From NCBI RefSeq assembly GCF_022808775.1, contig NZ_JAKZLA010000006.1, positions 62,001 to 126,000 on the forward strand: a stretch of DNA of 64,000 nucleotides, given 5' to 3'. Each line of letters starts with the position of its first letter. The stretch's first letter is position 1. The DNA is from Geothrix terrae. Its GTDB lineage: Bacteria; Acidobacteriota; Holophagae; Holophagales; Holophagaceae. Positions 1 to 7,615 of the stretch are shown here, piece after piece. Both the position numbers and the translations under genes were made by a program. Under the pieces are notes generated by a model. It did not search any database and was not told where the DNA came from. It saw nothing but the letters and a program-made list of their open reading frames with translations.

Positions 1-392
1 TGGGCCGCCCGGAGCTTGGCGCGCCAGAGGAACACCATGAAGGCCAGCGAGAGGGCCGAGATCACGAGTCCTGGCACTGTGGTGGGTGGGTGGGCGCGGG
101 CCGTGAGCTGGAGGACGGCGCCGCCCGCGATGCCCGCGGCCAGGAAGAGGAACAACCGGCCGATGCCGAGCGTGGCCTTGCGCTCGCGCTCGAGGTTGCC
201 GTGGTCCAGGAGCTTCCACAGCACCAGCAGCGCCGAGGCCACCTCGATGAAGCTGTCGGCGCCGAAGCCGAAGAGGGCGACCGAGTCGTCCGCCCAGCCG
301 AAGGCCATGGAGACTAGGCCTTCCACCAGGTTGTAGGCGATCGTGAAGCCCGCCAGCCAGAGCGCCCGGCGGCGCCAGTCCGGACCGCTCAT
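1..392 (-). CDS. Cation transporter (CDF-like), N-terminal part, runs off the window
   Basis: The reverse strand stays open from an ATG at 392 to the window edge, giving about 130 residues that begin MSGPDWRRRALWLAGFTIAY. The segment has a first transmembrane helix, then FGFGADSFIEVASALLVLWK, the Asp-containing helix typical of cation-diffusion-type transporters, and further hydrophobic helices. The start overlaps the stop of the upstream anti-sigma gene as ATGA, so the two are probably translationally coupled. The C-terminal part lies outside the window, so the full length and the metal specificity cannot be judged. It could also be one of the short CDF-related proteins that lack the cytoplasmic domain. 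Confidence 0.7.
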   Translation of the reverse strand, partial: MSGPDWRRRALWLAGFTIAYNLVEGLVSMAFGWADDSVALFGFGADSFIEVASALLVLWKLLDHGNLERERKATLGIGRLFLFLAAGIAGGAVLQLTARAHPPTTVPGLVISALSLAFMVFLWRAKLRAA

Positions 393-829
393 GCGTGGGC
401 TTCCCGTACCTTCCGCGCCTTCACGAGCACCAGGGTGGAGCCCTGGGGATGGCATTCCATGTGGACCTCGTCCATGACCTGGCGCATGAAGTACACGCCC
501 CGGCCGCCCGGCTTCAGGAGGTTCTCGGGCAGGTTCGGATCGGGCAGGGCCTCCAGGTCCACGCCGGGTCCCCGGTCCTCGATGCGGATCTCGAAGCGGT
601 CGGTCTTGGGGGTGAAGGTCACCTTCACGGGCTTGTCCCGGTCCAGCTTGTTGCCGTGGCGCATGGCGTTGGCGATGCCTTCCTGGATCGCCAGCCACAG
701 GCGCTCACCATCCTCCTGGGTGAAGCTCAGGTGCTTCAGGAACTCCGCGCCCACCACCTGGATGAGGTCGATGAAGCGCAGGTCCGTATTGCAGGTGAGG
801 ACGACGGGCAGGAGGGCGGGGTGGGCCAT
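389..829 (-). CDS. RsbW-type anti-sigma factor / serine-protein kinase (HATPase_c_2)
   Basis: This 146-residue protein is a single GHKL ATPase domain. The N-box is visible as AIQEGIANAMRHGNK (about residues 48-62), followed by the G1 box EDRGPGVD and the G2 box GGRGVYFMRQVMDEV. This is the arrangement of RsbW/SpoIIAB-like anti-sigma or partner-switching kinases. Such proteins bind a sigma factor or phosphorylate an anti-anti-sigma protein; neither partner is seen here, so the target is unknown. It ends in an ATGA overlap with the cation transporter gene. The long conserved N-box makes the family call firm, but the pathway is inferred only from the family. Confidence 0.85.
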   Translation of the reverse strand: MAHPALLPVVLTCNTDLRFIDLIQVVGAEFLKHLSFTQEDGERLWLAIQEGIANAMRHGNKLDRDKPVKVTFTPKTDRFEIRIEDRGPGVDLEALPDPNLPENLLKPGGRGVYFMRQVMDEVHMECHPQGSTLVLVKARKVREAHA

Positions 830-960
830 GGGACGGGAATTCCCTTTCAGAGATCAGGCATGCCAAGGTCAAGGTACTTGGAATCTGCCTTCCGAAGCCA
901 GAGGTTTTGCCATGTCCCGATAGGCATCCGGGGAGGGTGAGGGGCGTGTCGGAGATCACA

Positions 961-973
961 ATTAAGAATTAAT
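961..973. promoter_or_regulatory. AT-rich inverted repeat upstream of the NO reductase gene
   Basis: ATTAA-GAA-TTAAT is a perfect 5-bp inverted repeat with a 3-base spacer. It lies in a strikingly AT-rich stretch (about 958-994) inside otherwise GC-rich DNA, about 70 bases before the start codon at 1042. It is a plausible operator or promoter region for the NO reductase. I could not match it to a known NsrR, FNR/Dnr or NorR site. Confidence 0.3.
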
Positions 974-1041
974 GGTCCTAAATATGGAGAATTGTGGAAC
1001 ACTGCTGTCCGGCGCCCAGAGCGGGCAAGACGGAGGTTTCC

Positions 1042-3273
1042 ATGAAGGCAAGGTGGTGGCTGGTGTTGCTGGTGCTCCTGGCGGGCTTCGGCGTGCTGGG
1101 GTTGGGGGGGAGGCAGATCGCCCAGAACGCTCCGCCCATTCCGCAGCATGTGGTGGCCGAGGATGGCACCCAGCTGGTGGGCCCCGGCCAGATCCTGGAA
1201 GGCCAGGTGAGCTACCTGGGCCACGGCGGCCAGCACATCGGCTCCATCTGGGGCCATGGGGCCTATCTGGCGCCTGACTGGACGGCCAAGGCGCTGCACC
1301 AGTGGGCCGCCCACACCCTGGACGGCGTGAAGGCCCAGGGGGCATCCCTCGCGGACGCGAAGGCCACCACTGTGTCCATATTTCAGAGCAATCAGTATGA
1401 AAATTCCACGGAAACCCTGAAGCTGAATGCCGCCCAGGCCGCCGCCTACCTGAAGGCCCGGGAGGAGCTGGCCAAGGTCGCCGTGGAAGGCGACAAGGGC
1501 GCGGCCATTCCTGCCCACTGGATCCCCACCATGCAGGAGGGCGAACGCGTGGCCGACTTCTGGCTCTGGACCGCCTGGACCGCGGCCGCCCGCAGGCCCG
1601 GGGCGGACCACAGCTACACCCAGAACTGGCCCCAGGAGCCCCTGGTGGGCAACACCATCACGCCCATCAGCCACCTCTGGAGCATCCTGTCGATCATCCT
1701 GCTGATCCTGGGCGTGGGCCTCATGGTCTGGCACCACGCCAGCCAGCCCGCCGAGGAATTCCCGGACCCCAAGCCCATTCCGCCCGCCCCGGCGACCCCC
1801 AGCCAGCGCTGGTCAGCCATCTACTTCGCGGTGGCCATGGCCCTGTTCCTGGTGCAGATCGGCATGGGCGTCCTGACGGCCCATGACGCGGTGGAGGGCA
1901 ACGGGCTCTACGGTCTCGACCTCTCGCACATCCTGCCCTACGCGGCGTCCCGCACCTGGCACCTCCAGCTGGCGGTCTTCTGGATCGCCACCTGCTGGCT
2001 GGCCACGGGCCTCTACCTGGGCCCCAAGCTCAGCGCCAAGGAGCCCAAGGGCCAGTGGCTGGGCGTGGCCGGCCTGCTGGCGGCGCTCGTGGTGGTGGTG
2101 GTCGGCGCCCTCGCCGGCGCGCACCAGGCCATCGTGGGCAAGCTCTCCGGCTCCTTCATGCTGGGCCACCAGGGCTATGAGTACGTGGAACTGGGCCGCC
2201 TCTGGCAGATCCTCCTCACCCTGGGCATGGTCATCTGGCTGGTGCTGGTGCTGCGCTCGCTGATCCCGGCCCTGAAGGGCGAGAAGGGCCGCCTGGGCCT
2301 GCTCAAGCTCTTCGTGCTGTCCGCCATCGCCATCCCCCTCTTCTACTCCGCGGGCTTCATGTACACCCGCGAGACGCACCTCGCCCTGGCCGAGTACTGG
2401 CGCTGGTGGGTGGTCCACCTCTGGGTGGAGGGCTTCTTCGAGGTCTTCGCCACCGTCGCCATCGCGCTGCTCTCCACCCGCATGGGCCTGCTCCGCGAAG
2501 GCACCGCGCTGCGCGCCGTGAGCCTCTCCATGGGCCTCTTCCTGGGCAGCGGCGTCATCGGCACCTTCCACCACCTCTACTACACCGGCTCCCCGGCCTC
2601 CATCTCGGCCCTGGGCTCCGTGTTCAGCGCCCTGGAGATCGTGCCCCTCACCATCGTGGGCTTCGAGATCGCCATGAGCCTCAAGGCCGGCCGGGCCCTC
2701 GGCAGCGGCTATGAGTGGCCGTTTAAGTACTTCGCGGCGGTCTGCTTCTGGAACCTGCTGGGCGCCGGCGTCTTCGGCATGCTCATCAACCCGCCCTCGG
2801 TGCTCTACTTCGGCCAGGGCCTCAACACCACGCCCATCCACAGCCACGCCGCGCTCTTCGGGGTCTACGGCTTCCTGGCGATCTCCCTCATGCTCTTCGC
2901 CCTGCGCGGCATGACGCCGGACAAGGCCTGGGACGAGAAGTGGCTGAAGTGGGGCTTCTGGGGCCTGAACCTGGGCCTGGTGCTGATGCTGGCGATGTCG
3001 CTGGTTCCCAGCGGTCTCTACCAGATCACCCAGAGCCTGAACCAGGGCACCTGGTACGCCCGCAGCGCCGAAGTGGTGCAGAGCCCGCTCATGCGCACCT
3101 TCACCTGGCTGCGCATGCCCGGCGACACCCTCTTCGGCCTCGGCGCCCTGGCGGTGATCATCTTCACCTTCAAGGCCGTCATCGGCGCCTGGGGTTGGAG
3201 AACCGCGGAAGAGACCAAGCCCGCCCGCGAGGTCGTGGACGGCGCCCCCGCCTTCGCCCTGAACGAGGACTGA
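1042..3273 (+). CDS. norB: Quinol-dependent nitric oxide reductase (qNor)
   Basis: Single-chain NO reductase of 743 residues that reduces NO to N2O with quinol electrons in the cytoplasmic membrane. It has an N-terminal helix, a periplasmic domain of about 200 residues, then a heme-copper-oxidase-like core of about 12 helices. The catalytic FeB ligands are present: His459 in HLWVE (with the nearby Glu463) and the His510-His511 pair in TFHHLYYTG. His307 (RTWHLQL) and His600/His602 (PIHSHAALFG) are candidate heme ligands. The intact FeB histidine argues against the related NO dismutase. I start at 1042 rather than at an in-frame ATG 48 bases earlier, because GGAGG lies at 1032-1036 and the membrane anchor begins there. 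No other denitrification gene is nearby, so the role is probably NO detoxification. Confidence 0.93.
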   Translation: MKARWWLVLLVLLAGFGVLGLGGRQIAQNAPPIPQHVVAEDGTQLVGPGQILEGQVSYLGHGGQHIGSIWGHGAYLAPDWTAKALHQWAAHTLDGVKAQGASLADAKATTVSIFQSNQYENSTETLKLNAAQAAAYLKAREELAKVAVEGDKGAAIPAHWIPTMQEGERVADFWLWTAWTAAARRPGADHSYTQNWPQEPLVGNTITPISHLWSILSIILLILGVGLMVWHHASQPAEEFPDPKPIPPAPATPSQRWSAIYFAVAMALFLVQIGMGVLTAHDAVEGNGLYGLDLSHILPYAASRTWHLQLAVFWIATCWLATGLYLGPKLSAKEPKGQWLGVAGLLAALVVVVVGALAGAHQAIVGKLSGSFMLGHQGYEYVELGRLWQILLTLGMVIWLVLVLRSLIPALKGEKGRLGLLKLFVLSAIAIPLFYSAGFMYTRETHLALAEYWRWWVVHLWVEGFFEVFATVAIALLSTRMGLLREGTALRAVSLSMGLFLGSGVIGTFHHLYYTGSPASISALGSVFSALEIVPLTIVGFEIAMSLKAGRALGSGYEWPFKYFAAVCFWNLLGAGVFGMLINPPSVLYFGQGLNTTPIHSHAALFGVYGFLAISLMLFALRGMTPDKAWDEKWLKWGFWGLNLGLVLMLAMSLVPSGLYQITQSLNQGTWYARSAEVVQSPLMRTFTWLRMPGDTLFGLGALAVIIFTFKAVIGAWGWRTAEETKPAREVVDGAPAFALNED

Positions 3274-3290
3274 GGTTTCCCGCCCACGGA

Positions 3291-3320
3291 CAAGGCCCCC
3301 GCCGCGAGGCGGGGGCCTTG
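3291..3320 (+). terminator. Rho-independent-type hairpin after NO reductase
   Basis: A perfect 13-bp stem (CAAGGCCCCCGCC pairing with GGCGGGGGCCTTG) closes on a GCGA loop 17 bases after the stop codon. It is followed by TTGTCT, a weak T-rich tail. Confidence 0.8.
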
Positions 3321-3464
3321 TTGTCTATCCCATCATGATGCATTGACGCCCAAGGATGGCGAATGTAGATTTCCGTGCCGTTTCAAAATAATGAGACACG
3401 GTATCAATCACCATTCGGTCCTGAATCGCGTCCGGATCCCCCGGACATCATCACGGAGGGCGGT

Positions 3465-4658
3465 ATGAGGTGGATGAAAGCACGTTCGGTGATCCTCGGA
3501 TTCGGGCTGGGCCTGGCCAGCCTCGCCGGGCAGGAGGCTCCCCCAGTCACCCACGGGGACATCCTGATTCCCGACACCAGCCTTGAGGCCCGGGAGGATA
3601 TCGGCCTCAGATCCCACACGAACCACCTGATTCTGCTCCGTCCAGCCGGGGGCCTGGGACCGGGGGGCGGCATGTCCCCGACGCAGCTCCGCGACTTCTA
3701 CCACCTTGCCGCCACCGGGGGCCATGATGTCATCGCCATCATCGACGCCTACCACTACCCGACGGCCCTGAGCGACTTCAACACCTTCTCGGCCCAGTTC
3801 GGCCTGCCGCAGGAGGCGTCCACCAACCCCACCGCCTCCACCAACACCGTCTTCCAGGTCGTCTACCAGGGAGGGAAGAAGCCCCGGACCAATTCCGGCT
3901 GGGCCCTGGAGGCGGCGCTCGACATCGAGTGGGCCCACGCCCTGGCGCCCAACGCCAAGATCGTCCTCGTGGAGGCACAGTCCAACAGCAACGCGAACCT
4001 CTACGCCGCGGTGGATCTGGCGGTGTCTCTCGCAGGCGTGAAGCAGGTGTCCATGAGCTGGGGCGGCAGCGAGTCCTCGGGAGAGACCGCCTACGACACG
4101 CACTTCAACGTGAACGGGCCCGTGTTCTTCGCCGCCAGCGGGGACACCGGCGGCAAGACCATCTACCCCTCCACCTCGCCGTACGTCGTCGCCGTGGGCG
4201 GCACCAGCGTGGCCACGGACGCCAACGGAGCCTTCACGGGCGAGACCGGCTGGAGCTCCGGGGGAGGCGGCAACAGCCCGTACGAGGCGAAGCCCAGCTG
4301 GCAGGTGGCCGTGTCCATGACGGGTTCTGGCCGCGGCGTGCCGGACATCTCCTCCGATGCGGATCCGAGCACGGGGGTGGCGGTGTACGACACCACGTCC
4401 TACCAGGGACGGTCCGGCTGGTGGGTGGTGGGCGGTACGAGTGTCTCGTCCCCCTGCATGGCCGGCATGGTGAACCTGGGCGGAGGGACCTTCACCAACA
4501 CCACCCAGCTGCTCACGGCCATCTATGCCAACTACCTGAATCCGCCAGCCACGCCGGTCTTCCGGGATATCACCTCCGGGAACAACGGCTTCCCGTGCCT
4601 GGTGGGATGGGATTACGTCACGGGCGTGGGCTCGCCCCAGGGGACCGGAGGGTTCTGA
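3465..4658 (+). CDS. Secreted S53-family (sedolisin-like) serine-carboxyl peptidase
   Basis: A 397-residue exported endopeptidase of the sedolisin/kumamolisin class. The catalytic signature is complete: Glu149 and Asp153 (in LEAALD), the oxyanion Asp227 (in ASGDTGG) and the nucleophile Ser326 in GGTSVSSP. The calcium site follows near the C terminus (DITSG ... GWDYVTGVGSP). The N terminus MRWMKARSVILGFGLGLASL is a signal peptide. I start at 3465 because GGAGGG sits just upstream and the longer reading adds 30 non-signal-like residues. The usual N-terminal pro-domain is largely missing: mature-type sequence begins within about 80 residues, so activation may differ from classical sedolisins. 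It is a monocistronic gene between two hairpins. Confidence 0.9.
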   Translation: MRWMKARSVILGFGLGLASLAGQEAPPVTHGDILIPDTSLEAREDIGLRSHTNHLILLRPAGGLGPGGGMSPTQLRDFYHLAATGGHDVIAIIDAYHYPTALSDFNTFSAQFGLPQEASTNPTASTNTVFQVVYQGGKKPRTNSGWALEAALDIEWAHALAPNAKIVLVEAQSNSNANLYAAVDLAVSLAGVKQVSMSWGGSESSGETAYDTHFNVNGPVFFAASGDTGGKTIYPSTSPYVVAVGGTSVATDANGAFTGETGWSSGGGGNSPYEAKPSWQVAVSMTGSGRGVPDISSDADPSTGVAVYDTTSYQGRSGWWVVGGTSVSSPCMAGMVNLGGGTFTNTTQLLTAIYANYLNPPATPVFRDITSGNNGFPCLVGWDYVTGVGSPQGTGGF

Positions 4659-4675
4659 TCTGCGCATCGGACCGC

Positions 4676-4713
4676 GTGAAGCCGGAGCCCTCTTCATCGA
4701 GGCCCGGCTTCAC
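4676..4713. terminator. Shared convergent terminator hairpin between the S53 peptidase and ppc
   Basis: GTGAAGCCGG (4676-4685) pairs perfectly with CCGGCTTCAC (4704-4713). The right arm covers the stop codon of ppc on the opposite strand. The hairpin can form in both transcripts; there is no clear T-tract. Confidence 0.55.
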
Positions 4714-7472
4714 CCGCTGTTCCGCAGTCCTGCGGCGATGCCATTGATGGTGAGCAGGATGCTGCGCACGGTGAGGCCGTCGCTGTCGCGGGCCTGATCG
4801 CCGGCGCGGTAGCGCCGCAGCAGCTCCACCTGGAGGTGGTTCAGGGGGTCGATGTAGGGGAAGCGGTGCTGGATGGAGCGTCTCAGCGTGGGGTTGTCCT
4901 CCAGCAGCTGACCCTGTCCGGTGATGGCCTTCAGGGCCTGGATGGAGGTTTCACATTCCTTCTGGAGGCGCTCGAAGATCTCGCTCCGCAGCTTCGCGTC
5001 CTCCACCAGGCCCACGTAGCGTGACGCGATCCCGAGGTCGACCTTGGCCAGCACCATGTCCATGCTGGAAAGCAGGCTTCGGAAGGTGGGCCAGCGGGCG
5101 TGCATCTCCCTCAGCAGGGCCATGCCCCGCTCTCCGTGCTTCTGCTCGAACGCCGAGATCGCCGCGCCGAATCCGTACCACCCCGGTAGCATCACGCGGC
5201 ATTGGCTCCAGCTGAAGACCCAGGGGATGGCTCGAAGGTCGGTGATGGCCCGGCTCGCCTTCCGGCTGGCGGGTCGCGATCCGATGTTGAGCCTGGCGAT
5301 CTCGGCGATGGGCGTGGATTCCCAGAAGAACCGCTCGAAACCCTCGGTGCCGTAGACGAGCTCGCGGTAGGCCCGGCAGGCCTCGTTCGAGAGCTCATCC
5401 ATGGCCTGCGCGAAACGCGGATCCAATCCGGAGCCGTCGGCGTCCGGAAGGCTCGCCTCCAGAGTGGCGGCCACCAGCACTTCGAGGTTCCGGCGCCCCA
5501 CGGCCGGGTGGCCGTACTTGGCGGCGATCACCTCGCCCTGCTCAGTGAGGCGGATCTGGCCCTGCACGGCGCCGGGGGGCTGGGCCAGGATGGCCTCATA
5601 GCTGGGGCCGCCCCCCCGGCCCACGGACCCTCCCCGCCCATGGAAGAGCCGGAGGCGGACGCCGTGCCGTGCGGCCACCTCCACGAGGCGGAGTTCGGCT
5701 TTGTAGAGCTCCCAGCGCGAGGTGAGGAAGCCACCGTCCTTGTTGCTGTCCGAATAGCCCAGCATCACCTCCTGCACCCCCCCGCGGCTGTCCAGCAGAC
5801 GCCGGTAGAGGGGCAGGGTGAGCAGGCCATCCAGGATGCCACCGCAGCGCTGGAGGTCTTCGATGGTCTCGAAGAGGGGGATGAGGTTGATGTCCAGGCG
5901 ACCCTCCGCCGGACGCAGAATCCCGCCCTCCCGCAGCATCACCGCCGCTTCCAGGAGGTCGGAGACGCTTTCCGTGTGGCTGACGATGCAGCTGGGGAGC
6001 GCCTCGGTTCCCAGGCGCCGCTGCGCCTCGGCGGCGGCCCGGAACAGGGCCAGCTCGCCGCTGGTCTCCGGGCTGTAGACCAGGTAGGGCGAGGCGAGGG
6101 GCCGGGGGCTTTCCAGCTCGGAGGCCAGGAGGGCCACCCGCTCCGCTTCGCCAACGGCCAGGTATCCAGCGCCAGGGCGCACCGCCTCCAGGAGCTCGGC
6201 CACCACCCGCTCGTGGACATCGGAACTCTGACGCAGGTCGAGAGGGGCGAGGTGGAAGCCGAAGACCGAAACCGCCCGCCGCAATTCCCGCAGGCGCCCC
6301 CGGGCCAGCCGGCGCCCACCGTGGGTTCGCAGGGAGCGGTCCAGGGCATCCAGATCATCCTTGAGCTGGGCAGGGGAATCGTAGGATTCCCGGGGACCAG
6401 GCGCGGCGCCTGCCTCCTGGGTCACCTCCTTCCGATGGGTGGCCGTCAGCCGGTCGAAGATCAGGGACAGGGCACGCCGGTAGGCTTCGTCCGCGTGCCG
6501 GAGGGTCTGGTCCGGGGACCGTTCCGCCAGGTCCAGCACCTCCTGGGAGGCGCTGGACACCTGCAGGCTCAGGGAAAGCTCCTCGGCGAGGGCCCGGGTC
6601 TCCCGCAGCAGGTGTTCGAGGACGACGCGGGACTGGGTGCGCAGGGTCTGCTGGAGCACCTCGGCCGTCACGAACGGATTGCCATCCCGGTCGCCGCCGA
6701 TCCAACTGCCGATCTGGAGAAAGGGCGGAAGCTCCGTGTCGCCCCAGGCGGGATCCTCCCCCAGGCGGTCCTCCAGGTCCGCATAGAGGGCCGGGACCTC
6801 CCGCAGGAAGGTGTGGTCGAACGTGGAGAGGGCGCTGGAGACTTCATCGGCGACCGCGGGGCGCTGGGGGCGCAGCATGCGGGTCTGCCACAGCAGCAGG
6901 ACCAGTCGCTGCAGGTGCTCGTCCCACAGGGCCGCTTCCCTGGGCGTCCAGGCGCGGCGGTCCCGCTCGTCCAGCAGCCGGGCGATCCCGAGGTGGGCAT
7001 TGAGGATGCTCTTGCGGTGGACTTCGGTGGGATGGGCCGTGAGCACGGGCCGGACCAGCGCCCCGCTGAAGAAGGCGCGCAGGTCCGCCGCATCCAGCCC
7101 CGCCTCGGTGGCCCGGTCCAGGGCGTGGTCCAGGGAACTGGGCCTGGACGTGGCGTCCTCCATGTGGTGGGCCCGGGAGCGCCGGATGTGATGCTGATCC
7201 TCTGCCAGGTTGGCGAGCTGCGAGAAATAGCTGAAGGCGCGGACCACTAGGATGGCGTGGCCAGGGCTGAGGCTCTTCAGAATCGCCTTCAGGTCGTCGT
7301 CGGTGCCGGACTCCCGGGTCCGGCGGAAGCGGACTGAACTCTGCCTGATCCGCTCGATGAGCTGGAAGACCTCCTCGCCCTCCTGCTCCCGCACCGTGTC
7401 TCCCAGAAGGCGTCCCAGGGTGCGGATGTCCTCCTTCAGGGGCAGGTCCTTGTCGGAGGGCGTGGCATCCAT
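4710..7472 (-). CDS. ppc: Phosphoenolpyruvate carboxylase
   Basis: This 920-residue protein carboxylates PEP to oxaloacetate with bicarbonate, the anaplerotic entry to the TCA cycle. All signature motifs are present. TAHPTEVHR (about 145-153) carries the first catalytic His, followed by GYSDSNKDGGF and then LFHGRGGSVGRGGGP with the second catalytic His and Arg. The C terminus is NGIAAGLRNSG, close to the family's usual NTG end. Length matches bacterial PEPC. It is monocistronic and convergent with the S53 peptidase, and its last codon lies inside a hairpin arm. Confidence 0.97.
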   Translation of the reverse strand: MDATPSDKDLPLKEDIRTLGRLLGDTVREQEGEEVFQLIERIRQSSVRFRRTRESGTDDDLKAILKSLSPGHAILVVRAFSYFSQLANLAEDQHHIRRSRAHHMEDATSRPSSLDHALDRATEAGLDAADLRAFFSGALVRPVLTAHPTEVHRKSILNAHLGIARLLDERDRRAWTPREAALWDEHLQRLVLLLWQTRMLRPQRPAVADEVSSALSTFDHTFLREVPALYADLEDRLGEDPAWGDTELPPFLQIGSWIGGDRDGNPFVTAEVLQQTLRTQSRVVLEHLLRETRALAEELSLSLQVSSASQEVLDLAERSPDQTLRHADEAYRRALSLIFDRLTATHRKEVTQEAGAAPGPRESYDSPAQLKDDLDALDRSLRTHGGRRLARGRLRELRRAVSVFGFHLAPLDLRQSSDVHERVVAELLEAVRPGAGYLAVGEAERVALLASELESPRPLASPYLVYSPETSGELALFRAAAEAQRRLGTEALPSCIVSHTESVSDLLEAAVMLREGGILRPAEGRLDINLIPLFETIEDLQRCGGILDGLLTLPLYRRLLDSRGGVQEVMLGYSDSNKDGGFLTSRWELYKAELRLVEVAARHGVRLRLFHGRGGSVGRGGGPSYEAILAQPPGAVQGQIRLTEQGEVIAAKYGHPAVGRRNLEVLVAATLEASLPDADGSGLDPRFAQAMDELSNEACRAYRELVYGTEGFERFFWESTPIAEIARLNIGSRPASRKASRAITDLRAIPWVFSWSQCRVMLPGWYGFGAAISAFEQKHGERGMALLREMHARWPTFRSLLSSMDMVLAKVDLGIASRYVGLVEDAKLRSEIFERLQKECETSIQALKAITGQGQLLEDNPTLRRSIQHRFPYIDPLNHLQVELLRRYRAGDQARDSDGLTVRSILLTINGIAAGLRNSG

Positions 7473-7584
7473 GAGGGGATCCCCTGGAAACGGAAGTCGG
7501 GCGGAGTGGAGCCAGGGTACCCGATTGGTCCGATCCCATCCGGCCCATCTGACAGGCGCCCCACTCGCGGTATGATGAATATCT

Positions 7585-7599
7585 TGACCAACTCGGTCA
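7585..7599. promoter_or_regulatory. Operator-like inverted repeat upstream of ispH-ubiA
   Basis: TGACC-AACTC-GGTCA is a perfect 5-bp inverted repeat with a 5-base spacer, 16 bases before the start of the fusion gene at 7616. Its size and position suit a repressor site, for instance for a TetR-type dimer. TTGACC at its left end could also serve as a -35 box, but I see no good -10 at the right distance. Confidence 0.4.
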
Positions 7600-7615
7600 G
7601 GTTTATGGGGCTCCC

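Noticed and set aside
1042-3273. Possibility that the qNor-like protein is a nitric oxide dismutase
   Set aside because: The FeB ligands His459, His510 and His511 and the nearby Glu463 are intact, whereas the dismutase has substitutions at the catalytic site.
5202-7250. A 682-codon forward frame inside ppc
   Set aside because: Antisense shadow of PEP carboxylase; no motif and implausible composition.
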